The notes: generated by a model from the sequence alone, not told the origin. Shown: positions 9,382-19,610, numbered from the stretch's first letter. The stretch is 60,223 nucleotides of DNA from Deltaproteobacteria bacterium (GCA_016219285.1 JACRNJ010000011.1:1-60223), one strand, 5' to 3'. Made by a program: numbers and translations.

Positions 9382-11202
9382 TTACATCTCAATCCTTGTA
9401 ACCACACCATGAAGCTTGTTTGCCGGGAGTTTGTAGAACTTGACGAAGGTAGGGGTAAGTTTTTTAATAACAGAAAATATCTTCCAAACGAAGTTTGAGG
9501 TTGTTATATCTTCAAGGCCATAGAATATTGTCTTTTCATTTATTCCTGCCTTTTTCAATATCTCTTCAAGGTCAAACAATTCCATATATCCTGCCTGAAT
9601 CACAAACGCTCTGAGTCCTGGGGCAAATTCGCCTTTAAAAGAGCCTGAGACGCCAAATGGCTCGTTTGATATAATGAGTGTAAAGAGGATATTGTCCTCG
9701 TATATAATATTATTTCTAAACATCGTATGTATTATATATGGATGGACCACATTTGTGCTTCTTGTAAAAAAAAGCGCAGTGCCTCGTATCCTCCAACATT
9801 CCCGATATATTTGGTTATAGCTTGTAAGGAAGGTATCCATGTCCAGGGGGCGAAGCGCCCTATAGAGCCTTTTCTGCCCTTTTGTGTAAATAATAATCAT
9901 AACAAACGGGACTGCGGCTATGACAATAGACCAGTAGCCGCCGTGTGGAATTTTATACATGTTTGAAATAAGAAATATGATATCAACCAACGTAACGATG
10001 GCTGCAACAGAGGCCTTTACATATCTGTGCTTTAGATAGAATATCCATGTCATCATGATGCCGGTAATGGTCATGGTTCCTGTTACTGCAAGGCCGTATG
10101 CTGCGGCAAGACGCGCAGATTCCTTAAATTCAATCATGATGAAGATAACGGAAATGAGCAGGAACCAGTTGACCGCCGGTATGTATATCTGAGACCTTAT
10201 CTCACGTGATGTGTAATCTACCTTAAACATGGGGAGGATATGGGTTATAATCCCCTGATACACTACCGAGAACATGCCGCTTATCATTGCCTGTGATGCT
10301 ATCACTGTGGCTGTGATGCTTAAGATAAGAAATGGTATGTAGAGTATCTGCGCCTGGCTGAATATCATTTCAAACAGGACATTCTTGGCCTCAGGGTGTC
10401 GGATGAGAAATGCCCCCTGCCCGAGATAGTTGAGCGTGAGGGCGATAAATACAAAATACCACGCCCTTACGATGGGCAGCCTTCCAAGATGCCCCATATC
10501 TGCATATAGCGCCTCGCCGCCTGTGGCGCACAAGATTACCTCTGAAAGGACAAAGAAACCCACAATCCCGTTATGCGTCATAAACTGCACCGCGTAGTAT
10601 GGATTGACAGCCTTGAGCACGGACGGGGCATGGCTTATGGACATTACGCCGGAGATGGTCAAAACTATAAACCAGACCAGCACTATAGGCCCGAACGCCG
10701 ATGCCACCTTTCCTGTCCCTTTTTTCTGAAATGCAAAGAGAATAAAGGCGATGGCGCCTGCAATAAAGATGAGGGTGTCGGGAGTTGTTGATTCAAAACC
10801 CGGTATAAGGAGAACCCCTTCAACTGCGCTTAAAATACTGATTGCAGGGGTGATGACGCCGTCGCCTACAAGAAGTGATATTCCAATAAAGGAAAGGAGC
10901 GAAACAAAGGCCGCCTGTCTGCCTGATTTAAGGAATCTGACGAGCAATTCCTTCAAAACAATAGTTCCCCCCTCCCCCTTTCTGCTGAGGCTTGTGGCAA
11001 GCCATGCATACTCTACGGTTACGAGTATTATAAGCGTCCAGACAATGAGAGAGAGTATGCCTATGATATTGGTTTCTGTAGGTTTTGTAATTAGGAAGAT
11101 GACCGTGAGCGTATAGATTGGGCTTGTGCCTATGTCTCCAAAGACAACGCCGAGGGAATTTATTATTCCTTTGACAGGATGGTTGTTACCTCTATCAGGC
11201 AT
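9382..11202 (-). CDS. kup: KUP-family potassium transporter
   Basis: 606 aa; LGVVFGDIGTSPIYTL, GEGGTIVLKELL, SLLVGDGVITPAISILSAVEG, GGEALYADMGHLG. Confidence 0.94.
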   Translation of the reverse strand: MPDRGNNHPVKGIINSLGVVFGDIGTSPIYTLTVIFLITKPTETNIIGILSLIVWTLIILVTVEYAWLATSLSRKGEGGTIVLKELLVRFLKSGRQAAFVSLLSFIGISLLVGDGVITPAISILSAVEGVLLIPGFESTTPDTLIFIAGAIAFILFAFQKKGTGKVASAFGPIVLVWFIVLTISGVMSISHAPSVLKAVNPYYAVQFMTHNGIVGFFVLSEVILCATGGEALYADMGHLGRLPIVRAWYFVFIALTLNYLGQGAFLIRHPEAKNVLFEMIFSQAQILYIPFLILSITATVIASQAMISGMFSVVYQGIITHILPMFKVDYTSREIRSQIYIPAVNWFLLISVIFIMIEFKESARLAAAYGLAVTGTMTITGIMMTWIFYLKHRYVKASVAAIVTLVDIIFLISNMYKIPHGGYWSIVIAAVPFVMIIIYTKGQKRLYRALRPLDMDTFLTSYNQIYRECWRIRGTALFFTRSTNVVHPYIIHTMFRNNIIYEDNILFTLIISNEPFGVSGSFKGEFAPGLRAFVIQAGYMELFDLEEILKKAGINEKTIFYGLEDITTSNFVWKIFSVIKKLTPTFVKFYKLPANKLHGVVTRIEM

Positions 11203-11215
11203 GATTTATTATATT

Positions 11216-11743
11216 TTATTTCCTGTATCTTTGTCTGGCCTCTTTAATAATCTTGATGGCTGATTTGCGGTCTTCCCAGCCTTCAACACCAGTTTTTTTC
11301 TTTTCCAAATCCTTGTATACTGAGAAAAAGTGTTCTATTTCCTTGAGTAAATGCGGAGGGACATCCTTGAGGCTGTTTATATGGTTCCAAAATGGGTCAA
11401 AGATCGGCACACATAATATTTTCTCGTCAGGGCCTTTTTCATCCCACATTTTGAAGAGTCCGACAGGTTTTGCCTCTATAAAACAACCGGGGAAAGTAGG
11501 CTCCCAGACAAGCACAAGGGCATCAAGCGGGTCGCCGTCCTTGGCAAGGGTTTTAGGTATAAAACCGTAATCGCTCGGATAATGGACAGCGGAAAATAAC
11601 ATGCGGTCAAATTTGATAACTTTTCGTTTTTTGTCATATTCATACTTATTGCGGCATCCCTTGGGGATTTCTATCATGACTGACACTGTAATAGAGTCAG
11701 CGTGCTTTTTTACTGACAATTTAATCTCCAATACTATAGTCAA
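11216..11743 (-). CDS. ppa: Inorganic pyrophosphatase
   Basis: IPKGCRNKYEYDKKRKVIKFDR, YPSDYGFIPKTLAKDGDPLDALVLV. Confidence 0.93.
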   Translation of the reverse strand: MTIVLEIKLSVKKHADSITVSVMIEIPKGCRNKYEYDKKRKVIKFDRMLFSAVHYPSDYGFIPKTLAKDGDPLDALVLVWEPTFPGCFIEAKPVGLFKMWDEKGPDEKILCVPIFDPFWNHINSLKDVPPHLLKEIEHFFSVYKDLEKKKTGVEGWEDRKSAIKIIKEARQRYRK

Positions 11744-11750
11744 CGAATAA

Positions 11751-11848
11751 ATTTCTAATTTCTAAATCCTAATTTCTAATAAATCCTTGACAGATATTCT
11801 TCCTGTCAAGGATTTATTAGAAATTAGACATTAGGATTTAGGATTTCA
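11751..11848. repeat. Family B AT-rich long hairpin, copy 1
   Basis: Nearly perfect inverted repeat: ATTTCTAAATCCTAATTTCTAATAAATCCTTGACAG / CCTGTCAAGGATTTATTAGAAATTAGACATTAGGATTTAGGATTT. Confidence 0.8.
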
Positions 11849-11920
11849 TAGTACCATGTCAACTTATTTAAGCCGTTCGCTATAATTCCCTCCCCCAATA
11901 GGCATTTTTCTTACGGCCAA

Positions 11921-13921
11921 TTAAGAGGCCTTGATCCTCTCTACAACCTTTGAAATAGAATCTTTTGCGTCGCCAAAGAGCATACGGGTATTTTCATACA
12001 AATACAATTCATTATCTATGCCTGCGAATCCTGGTTTCATACTCCTTTTGCAGACAATCACTGTCTTTGCCTTATCAACATCCAATATTGGCATACCATA
12101 AATTGGGCTCTTCTTATCATGTCGCGCAGCCGGATTAGTTATATCATTAGCGCCAATTACCATAGCGACATCAGTCTCTGGAAATTCATGGTTTATTTCT
12201 TCCATCTCTATCAAATCAGTATAAGGCACGCCTGCCTCGGCCAAAAGCACATTCATGTGGCCGGGCATTCTTCCTGCAACAGGATGTATGGCATATTTAA
12301 TTGAGATATTTTTTTCTTTGAGCATTTCGGCAAACTCGCCTACGACATGCTGGGCCTGCGCCGCTGCCATACCATAGCCTGGCACTACAATGACTCTCTT
12401 TGCATTTTTAAATATATTTACGGCTTCCTCAACTGAAACCTTTTTAACCAGAGGCTGTCCGCTTGCTGTCTCTTCCGCAGGCTGTGCTGTAGGAACGGCT
12501 TTAAGGTTTGGGTCTTTAAGCCCGCTTACAACTTTTGCTATGGAATCTTTAGCGTCTCCAAAGAGCATACGGCAGCTTTTATGTAAATACAGATCATTAT
12601 CTATTCCTGCAAATCCGGGCTTCATGCTTCTTTTGCACACTATAATGGTTTTTGCCTTATCTACATTCAGTATCGGCATTCCGTAAATAGGGCTTTTCTG
12701 GTCATGCCGTGCCGCCGGATTTGTGATGTCATTTGCGCCTACAACAAGGGCTATATCAGTTTCTTGAAATTCAGGATTGATTTCATCCATTTCAATAAGG
12801 TCTGTGTAAGGTATGCCGGCCTCGGCCAAAAGCACGTTCATATGCCCTGGCATTCTTCCTGCAACAGGATGTATGGCATATTTAATTGAGATATTTTTTC
12901 CTTTAAGTATTTCGGCAAACTCACCTACGACATGTTGAGCTTGCGCCGCTGCCATACCGTAGCCGGGCACTACAATGACTTTTTTTGCATTCCTGAAAAG
13001 TAGCGCAGCCTCTTCATGGGTAATCTTTTTTACAGCAGGCTTATCATCAACAACTGCTGTTTTTGCCATTGCTGCGGCAGGCGTTTTTAACGGGGCAGTG
13101 GCGGATTCAGCCGGCTGCTGTCCAAAGCCTCCGAAAAATACATTTGCTGCAGAACGGTTCATAGCCTTGCACATAATAAGTGAAAGTATAAGGCCTGAAG
13201 CGCCGTCAAGGGCGCCGGCTATAATCAAGACCTTGTTTGAAAGCACAAAACCGGTAGCTGAAGCAGCAAGGCCGGCATATGCATTTAGAATAGAAATGAC
13301 AACAGGCATATCTGCTGCGCCAATCGGCATAACAAGCATAACGCCGAATGCAAAGGCAAATATCATCATTATATAGAAAAGGATAGATGCCTGCGGCACA
13401 AATGTCAGGTAAATTATAATACCCACTATGCCGGCAAGGAGAGAGAGATTTACAAAATTCTGACCTTTATACATCCAGGGGCCTTTAATAGTGTCGTGAA
13501 GTTTTGCCGACGCAATTAAACTTCCGGTAAAGGTCAGGCAGCCCAGCATTACCTCTGCCCCAAGGGCTACCATGGTTATTGTGTCAAGTTCTCCGGCATG
13601 CCGGTAATATTCTGAAACGCCAACAAGGGCCGCTGCGAGCGCGCCAAAGGCATGGGAGAGAGCTATTCGCTCCGGCATAGCCGTCATAGGAACCCACAGG
13701 CCAAGAGGGATACCGATTATCGTGCCTATGACAAGTCCTGCTACAACCCATTCATAACTTATAATATCGTGGTGTATCAATGTGCCTAATACGGCAATCA
13801 ACATGCCTATTTCGGCCAAAAGCACGCCGCGACGCGCAGTTTCAGGCGAATTCAATAATTTCAAAGACAGGATAAAGGCTATGGATGCCAGAAGGTATGC
13901 AAATTCAATAAAGTGATTCAT
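11921..13921 (-). CDS. pntB: NAD(P) transhydrogenase beta subunit with tandemly duplicated NADP(H)-binding domain III
   Basis: 666 aa; PntB membrane domain followed by two copies of VIVVPGYGMAAAQAQHVVGEFAE...GANDITNPAARHD...KRSMKPGFAGIDN. Confidence 0.95.
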   Translation of the reverse strand: MNHFIEFAYLLASIAFILSLKLLNSPETARRGVLLAEIGMLIAVLGTLIHHDIISYEWVVAGLVIGTIIGIPLGLWVPMTAMPERIALSHAFGALAAALVGVSEYYRHAGELDTITMVALGAEVMLGCLTFTGSLIASAKLHDTIKGPWMYKGQNFVNLSLLAGIVGIIIYLTFVPQASILFYIMMIFAFAFGVMLVMPIGAADMPVVISILNAYAGLAASATGFVLSNKVLIIAGALDGASGLILSLIMCKAMNRSAANVFFGGFGQQPAESATAPLKTPAAAMAKTAVVDDKPAVKKITHEEAALLFRNAKKVIVVPGYGMAAAQAQHVVGEFAEILKGKNISIKYAIHPVAGRMPGHMNVLLAEAGIPYTDLIEMDEINPEFQETDIALVVGANDITNPAARHDQKSPIYGMPILNVDKAKTIIVCKRSMKPGFAGIDNDLYLHKSCRMLFGDAKDSIAKVVSGLKDPNLKAVPTAQPAEETASGQPLVKKVSVEEAVNIFKNAKRVIVVPGYGMAAAQAQHVVGEFAEMLKEKNISIKYAIHPVAGRMPGHMNVLLAEAGVPYTDLIEMEEINHEFPETDVAMVIGANDITNPAARHDKKSPIYGMPILDVDKAKTVIVCKRSMKPGFAGIDNELYLYENTRMLFGDAKDSISKVVERIKAS

Positions 13922-14211
13922 TTTTTCTTACCCCTCTTAAACATTTTTAACATGCGGTCGGTTATCAAAAATCCTCCTACTACATTTATAGTGGCGCATA
14001 TTACTGCCACAAAGCCGAGAATTGTGCTTAGCGGGTTGTAATGCGCGCCAGCGGCAACAAGGGAGCCTACCAAAGAGATGCCTGAAATTGCATTTGTTGC
14101 CGACATGAGAGGTGTGTGGAGGAGCGGCGGAATCCGTGTGATTACCATGTAACCGACAAAGGCCGCCAGTATAAATACATATAGCCCCATAATGAGTGTT
14201 GATGTTTCCAT
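13918..14211 (-). CDS. pntAB: NAD(P) transhydrogenase alpha subunit, membrane part (PntA2-like)
   Basis: 97 aa; YMVITRIPPLLHTPLMSATNAISGI. Confidence 0.9.
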   Translation of the reverse strand: METSTLIMGLYVFILAAFVGYMVITRIPPLLHTPLMSATNAISGISLVGSLVAAGAHYNPLSTILGFVAVICATINVVGGFLITDRMLKMFKRGKKK

Positions 14212-14282
14212 GATGAGTTGCCTCCATTTTTGAATTTACGAATTACGATTTAAAATCTAAAATCGTAAATCTGAAATCATAA

Positions 14283-14553
14283 ACCCGAAAAATGTATTTG
14301 AGTTTTTATTTTTCGGGTGCAAACGCAAGATTTGAGCCAAAGACAAGCCCTTGACAAATTAACTCCTTTGCCTTTGACAAATGAGTTTTGTGTTTTGCTT
14401 CAACAAAATACATAATTTGTCAAGGGCAAGGAAAAGCTGGCTGGATAAAACGGAGCATACTCTTTTAGGTATGTGAGTATTTAGACAGTCAGCTTTGACG
14501 CAGTATTTGGCCAAAGATTGCGTTTGTCAAAAAATGCAATTGCATTTTTTGGG
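14283..14553. repeat. Composite multi-stem inverted-repeat region between the two transhydrogenase alpha genes
   Basis: Nested arms: ACCCGAAAAAT/ATTTTTCGGGT; AAACGCAAGATTTGAGCCAAA/TTTGGCCAAAGATTGCGTTT; GCCCTTGACAAATTA/ATAATTTGTCAAGGGC; AGCTGGCTG/CAGTCAGCT; CAAAAAATGCAATTGCATTTTTTGGG. Confidence 0.7.
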
Positions 14554-14562
14554 TAAATCATA

Positions 14563-15765
14563 TTACCAATGGCTTCTGGTAGTGGGTCCGTTTGGGTAAG
14601 CGGTATCTCCTTTTTTTGCGCCTTCTTTTACGCCCTGATGCATAATCTCGCCGTTATGGGTAATAAGAGAGCCTTTGATTATTTCATCCGAGAGATTCAG
14701 ATTGATGCTCTGTTTGTCCGGCGCAAGCAGGTGATTTAAAAAAGTAAGTATATTATTAGCATATAGCTTGCTTGCGTGTACAGGCAACATACTGGGGAGG
14801 TTTACTGCGCCGATAATGGTTACATTGTTCTTAACTACCTCTTTGCCCAGTTCAGACAAGGCGCAATTGCCTCCCTGTTCAACAACAAGGTCTACGATGA
14901 CTGAGCCGGGTTTCATCTCTTTTACCATTTCTTCAGTTATAAGTGTTGGCGCTGGTTTCCCAGGCACAAGGGCGGTGGTAATAATAATATCAGCATCTTT
15001 GGAATGTTTACGGATTATCTCCTGCTCCTGTTTATAGAAGTCTGATGACAACTCTTTTGCATAACCGCCGGCATCTTCTGCCTGGTCATGAGGAACATCT
15101 AACGGAACAAATTCAGCGCCAAGGCTTCTTATCTGTTCACCCACAGCCGGGCGGGTATCAAATGCCGTTACAACAGCGCCGAGCCTTTTTGCCGTGGCTA
15201 TTGCCTGCAGGCCTGCTACACCGGCGCCAATTATGACAGCCTTTGCCGGATGAACAGTTCCTGCAGCGGTTGAAAGCATTGGAACAAATCTTTTAAGACT
15301 GTTTACCGCCAGCAGTACGCTCTTGTATCCCGCAACAGTGCTCATTGAACTTAAGGCATCCATCATCTGCGCCCTGGATATTCTGGGAATTGCATCCATG
15401 GAAAATGCAGTAATCTTTGTGTCAGCCAGCTTAAGCACTACATCAAGATTGGTCATGGGCTGTAAAAAGGTTATAAGCACAGCCCCTTGTTTCATCATAT
15501 CAGCTTCATGTTTTTTTACCTTGTCGTTTAGATACGGTTTTTGCACCTTAAGTATCACATCAGATTCGCCAAAAATCTTCTCTACATCAGCTACAATATT
15601 TGCCCCGGCCTTTGCATACTCTTCATCATGTATGTATGATGCCAACCCAGCCTCGGCCTCAACGGCCACATTCAAGCCAGCCTTTACCATCTTGGCTACA
15701 GTGTCAGGGACAGCAGCAACACGGCACTCATTTGGAGCGGTCTCTTTAGGAATCCCAATAAACAT
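14563..15765 (-). CDS. pntAA: NAD(P) transhydrogenase alpha subunit, soluble domain I (PntA1-like)
   Basis: 400 aa; GIPKETAPNECRVAAVPDTV, VIIGAGVAGLQAIATAKRLGA, RPAVGEQIRSLGAEF. Confidence 0.93.
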   Translation of the reverse strand: MFIGIPKETAPNECRVAAVPDTVAKMVKAGLNVAVEAEAGLASYIHDEEYAKAGANIVADVEKIFGESDVILKVQKPYLNDKVKKHEADMMKQGAVLITFLQPMTNLDVVLKLADTKITAFSMDAIPRISRAQMMDALSSMSTVAGYKSVLLAVNSLKRFVPMLSTAAGTVHPAKAVIIGAGVAGLQAIATAKRLGAVVTAFDTRPAVGEQIRSLGAEFVPLDVPHDQAEDAGGYAKELSSDFYKQEQEIIRKHSKDADIIITTALVPGKPAPTLITEEMVKEMKPGSVIVDLVVEQGGNCALSELGKEVVKNNVTIIGAVNLPSMLPVHASKLYANNILTFLNHLLAPDKQSINLNLSDEIIKGSLITHNGEIMHQGVKEGAKKGDTAYPNGPTTRSHW

Positions 15766-16001
15766 ATTTACCTCCTTGTATTTACAGGTAATAAAAAAAC
15801 CATCTTGGCTTCCAAAAAAGACCTTAAAATCTCTCTTTTTTGCCCAGACGGTCGGCTTATATTTATATCTTGCGTTTCCCGGTGGTTGCCACCTTAATTC
15901 CGTCAGTTACGAAAGATTTATGTATGTGCATGCTTATTACATCATAAGCTTACTAAAGTCAAGAGAGGATTTATCCCAAAACCCTAAAGCGGATTTTGTG
16001 A

Positions 16002-17432
16002 TTATTCAACCCATTTATTGGCAATATCAGCATAATATCCAGGCGCTTGGTTTTCAAAGGTTGTAAATTCATCTAAAAATGTCAGCTTTACCGGACCGAT
16101 AGGGCCGTTGCGCTGTTTTGCCACAATAATCTCCGCATCTTTTGCAATCCTACTCCTCTCACAACTGCACGGCTGCGTCATTTTCAATTCTTCTGGGCAC
16201 TTGCAAGGCGTATAAACCACTTCCCTGTAAACAAAGGCTACAACATCTGCATCCTGTTCAATGGCTCCGGATTCTCTAAGGTCTGCTAATTGCGGCCTCT
16301 TTTCTTCTCTCCTCTCCGGCATTCTGGAGAGCTGAGCAAGCGCTACCACCGGCACATTAAGCTCCTTTGCCATAGCCTTTAGAGACCTTGAAATATCCGA
16401 AATCTCCTGCTCCCTATTGTCTGCATCGTGTCTGCCCCTCATAAGCTGAAGATAATCCACTATAACCAGTTTTATGCCGTGCTGCTTTGTAAGCCGCCTT
16501 GTCTTTGCCTTTATCTCAAGCACGGATTGCGCAGGTGTATCATCTATAAATAGAGGGGCCTCATGCAGGCTGTCAACCGCTCTGATGAGTCTGCTCCAAT
16601 CCTCATCCCTTAACTTTCCGTTCCTCAACCTATGAAGGTTGACTCTTGCCTTGGAGGCAAGCAGTCTTTGGGCAAGCTGCTCTTTGCTCATCTCAAGCGA
16701 GAACACTGCCACAGGATTGCCTGCATCGGCCGTGCTCTGGGCAATATTCAGACAAAATGCCGTCTTGCCCATGCTGGGTCTTCCGGCAATAATAATAAGG
16801 TCTGCAGGCTGCAAGCCTGATGTAAGCTCATCAAACTTGTCAAAGCCTGTCGGCACGCCTGTAATATTGCTAGTCCTGCCAGAGAGCCCTTCAATGGCCT
16901 TAAAGACGCCTGTAACTAAATCCTTGATAGGATAAAAAGATTGTTTTGTCTTGTCTTCTGCGACATCAAATATTATCTTCTCAGCATCGTCAAGAAAATC
17001 ATCTATTTTTTCTTTGCCGTCATAACACCTTGTTATTATTTCTGTGGAGGCATTTATAAGCTTTCTTAACAGGGCCTTCTCCCTCACTATTTTCGCATAG
17101 TAGGCTATATTCGCAGCAGTAGGTGTGGATTCTATAAGTGCGGCCAGATATGAGCTTCCGCCTATAGATTCAAGCGCGCCCATGTTTTTAAGAGCGGCTG
17201 ACAATGTTACAAAGTCTATGGGCTCGTTTTCTTTCTCCCTGAGAGAGAGCATGGCCTTAAATATTTTTTTGTGGGCATCCCTGTAAAAATCTTCGCCGCT
17301 TTGCTCTAATATGCCGATAACCTTATTAATGGCATCATTTTCGATAAGGATGGCCCCAAGGATAGACTGCTCTGCATCAATATTTTGCGGAGGGAGCTTG
17401 TGAAGGGATAAATCTTGCGCTGGAAGTGCCAT
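16002..17432 (-). CDS. dnaB: Replicative DNA helicase
   Basis: 476 aa; LPPQNIDAEQSILGAIL, IIAGRPSMGKTAFCLNIA, DYLQLM, LADLRESGAIEQDADVV. Confidence 0.96.
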   Translation of the reverse strand: MALPAQDLSLHKLPPQNIDAEQSILGAILIENDAINKVIGILEQSGEDFYRDAHKKIFKAMLSLREKENEPIDFVTLSAALKNMGALESIGGSSYLAALIESTPTAANIAYYAKIVREKALLRKLINASTEIITRCYDGKEKIDDFLDDAEKIIFDVAEDKTKQSFYPIKDLVTGVFKAIEGLSGRTSNITGVPTGFDKFDELTSGLQPADLIIIAGRPSMGKTAFCLNIAQSTADAGNPVAVFSLEMSKEQLAQRLLASKARVNLHRLRNGKLRDEDWSRLIRAVDSLHEAPLFIDDTPAQSVLEIKAKTRRLTKQHGIKLVIVDYLQLMRGRHDADNREQEISDISRSLKAMAKELNVPVVALAQLSRMPERREEKRPQLADLRESGAIEQDADVVAFVYREVVYTPCKCPEELKMTQPCSCERSRIAKDAEIIVAKQRNGPIGPVKLTFLDEFTTFENQAPGYYADIANKWVE

Positions 17433-17486
17433 AAATTAGAGGCTATAGGCTATGGGGATGTTTACTATAGGCAGCGACATAAATTT

Positions 17487-17541
17487 GTAGTCTGCCGATT
17501 TATCGGCGGTTTTAAAATACGCCCGTAAATGGACAAACTAC
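17487..17541. repeat. Family A palindromic repeat, copy 2
   Basis: GTAGTCTGCCGATTTATCGGCGGTTTTAAAATACGCCCGTAAATGGACAAACTAC, with outer flanks GCAGCGACATAAAT...TTATTTTTGTCGTC shared with copy 3. Confidence 0.85.
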
Positions 17542-17608
17542 GCTACTTATTTTTGTCGTCCACTATATACCTATTGTCCATTGCCGATAGCCTATCACCT
17601 GCATATGT

Positions 17609-18052
17609 TTATTCTTTTACAACACAAACCTTGAGGTTTGCCGTAACCTCTGGATGAAGTTTTACAGGGACTGTAAAAATACCAAGGGCTTTAATTGGTT
17701 CTTCAAGATGTATCTTTTTGCGGTCTATCTGGATGCCGTTCTCTTTAATTTTTTCTTCAATATCAAGAGAAGTAACTGAACCAAAAATCTTATCCTCTTC
17801 GCCTGATTTACGGGCAAAAATTAAGGAGAGTTTTTCTATGTCCTGGGCTAATTTTTGAGCATCTTCCCTTTGTTTCTCTGCCTTCTTTTGCCAGAGTTTC
17901 ATCTCTTTTTCCAGGAGTTTAAGATTTTTGGGCGTGGCTTCAAGGCCAATTCCATGTGGAATCAAATAATTTCTTGCATAGCCATCAGCAACCTTAACAA
18001 CGTTTCCCAGCTTGCCGAGCGAAGGGGCGTCTTTCTTTAGTATAATTTCCAT
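17609..18052 (-). CDS. rplI: 50S ribosomal protein L9
   Basis: MEIILKKDAPSLGKLGNVVKVADGYARNYLIPHG. Confidence 0.96.
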   Translation of the reverse strand: MEIILKKDAPSLGKLGNVVKVADGYARNYLIPHGIGLEATPKNLKLLEKEMKLWQKKAEKQREDAQKLAQDIEKLSLIFARKSGEEDKIFGSVTSLDIEEKIKENGIQIDRKKIHLEEPIKALGIFTVPVKLHPEVTANLKVCVVKE

Positions 18053-18137
18053 TATTGCAAACCTCCTATTAAAAACAGTTAGAAGTTCGTGGTTGGTAGT
18101 TGCTACAAACTACGAACTCAATACTCAGAACTCATAA

Positions 18138-18422
18138 TCACACTACCGCTGTAGTAAACGGAAGAAAGGCAAGTATCCGCGCCCTTTTTATGGCTGTTGC
18201 CACCTCCCTTTGATGTTTGGCGCAATTGCCGGTAATTCGTCGGGGGGTAATTTTCCCGCGCTCGCCTATAAACTGCTTAAGTGTCCTGAAGTCCTTATAA
18301 TCTGCCTTCATATTCTTGTCAGCGCAAAAGCGGCAAACCTTTTTTTTCTGAAAAGAACGTTTGCCGCCAAACTGCTGCCGCCCCCCGGTTGCAGGCGTTC
18401 TTTTACCCCTATTTTCACTCAT
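18138..18422 (-). CDS. rpsR: 30S ribosomal protein S18
   Basis: [10 protein letters not shown]...[42 protein letters not shown]. Confidence 0.95.
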   Translation of the reverse strand: MSENRGKRTPATGGRQQFGGKRSFQKKKVCRFCADKNMKADYKDFRTLKQFIGERGKITPRRITGNCAKHQREVATAIKRARILAFLPFTTAVV

Positions 18423-18772
18423 GGATTTATCTCCTTAGATTCTTTAGCCTCTTTTTTGTTTTTAGCTTTTTTGGTATTCTTTACTTCTATCTTTTTAATT
18501 GTCTGGTAGCGGATAACATCCTCATTTAGCCGCAAAATTCTCTCAACTTCTTTGCAGGCTGATGGGTTGGCTGATAAATTCAGGAGAACATAATAGCCAT
18601 CCAAATGTTTCCTTATCGGATAGACCATTCTTCTCTTACCCCACTCTTCAACTTTTGTAATCTGGCTGTTGAGACTTCCAGCGGCATCTTTTGCCTTTTG
18701 TATGATACCTTTTATGATATCATCCCCAGCATCAGGTCTTGCAATAAAGACCACTTCATAATTATTATTCAT
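18419..18772 (-). CDS. rpsF: 30S ribosomal protein S6
   Basis: [17 protein letters not shown]...[25 protein letters not shown]. Confidence 0.94.
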   Translation of the reverse strand: MNNNYEVVFIARPDAGDDIIKGIIQKAKDAAGSLNSQITKVEEWGKRRMVYPIRKHLDGYYVLLNLSANPSACKEVERILRLNEDVIRYQTIKKIEVKNTKKAKNKKEAKESKEINP

Positions 18773-19119
18773 CTAGTACGCCACCTCCTTATGGATTCCT
18801 ATCCACAACATTTGTATTGTATATGGATTGGTTAGCCCTGTATTCTCCAAGGGCAAGGATTATTTTAAGTGCAATTTTATACTATATCTTATTGCTAAAA
18901 TCAAGGATATTTTGTTATCCCCCAAAAATCAATGTCTATTTTTGGGCGTGCTAAAAGCATTGACATTCAAAAACCTTATTATATAATTAGGTCGCTTTTC
19001 TGATTTAACAGGCTGATAAAAAAGGCATCAACTGCCTTGAGATTATTGAGTTTTTCAACAAGCTCTTAACATGTTAATCTTTATGATGATTATTTTGAGG
19101 GGAGATTGAGCTAATATGG

Positions 19120-19200
19120 ATACATTACGGTAGAATCAGAATTTGGCAAAGGGGCTGTATTTATGTGTATTTGCCTGTTTCTGACAAAGAAGCGATGTAA
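19120..19200 (+). pseudogene. Sensor histidine kinase C-terminal remnant with frameshift
   Basis: VESEFGKGAVF in one frame, then IYVYLPVSDKEAM* in the next; resembles the end of HATPase_c domains. Confidence 0.45.
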
Positions 19201-19208
19201 GGCTATAG

Positions 19209-19466
19209 CTATTGTTTTTTTGCGCCCTCTTCCTTCTTGGCTGCTGCTGTCAGTTCATTCACAAACATATTGACATCGGTTGAGTGCATTGCGCAGGCCA
19301 TTGAGATAGGTTCGCCTCCGAACGCCGGACATGTAAAACATCCTGTTCCAAAATGTTTTGTAAATACCTCTTTTGTGGACGGCCATCTGGTTGTTACCTC
19401 GCCTGTAGTCATATCGCCGCTTATATTGATATTTGACATGCTATCCTCCTCCTGTGCTTTAAACAC
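19209..19466 (-). CDS. DUF1858-type domain protein (two-cysteine redox-like)
   Basis: ISGDMTTGEVTTRWPSTKEVFTKHFGTGCFTCPAFGGEPISMACAMH. Confidence 0.75.
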   Translation of the reverse strand: MFKAQEEDSMSNINISGDMTTGEVTTRWPSTKEVFTKHFGTGCFTCPAFGGEPISMACAMHSTDVNMFVNELTAAAKKEEGAKKQ

Positions 19467-19553
19467 TATTATAGAAACTCTTTATTCTATAGTATATGAT
19501 TTTAGTCATAAAAAAATCAAGCGCTATTAGCTGTTTTACAAAAAATTACTTTT

Positions 19554-19585
19554 AACCCAGAAAATGCAACTGCATTTTCTGGGTT
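19554..19585. repeat. Family D palindrome, copy 2
   Basis: AACCCAGAAAATGCAACTGCATTTTCTGGGTT; cf. 14528-14553 and 38429-38454. Confidence 0.75.
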
Positions 19586-19610
19586 AACGCAAAACCACTA
19601 CTAACATAAT

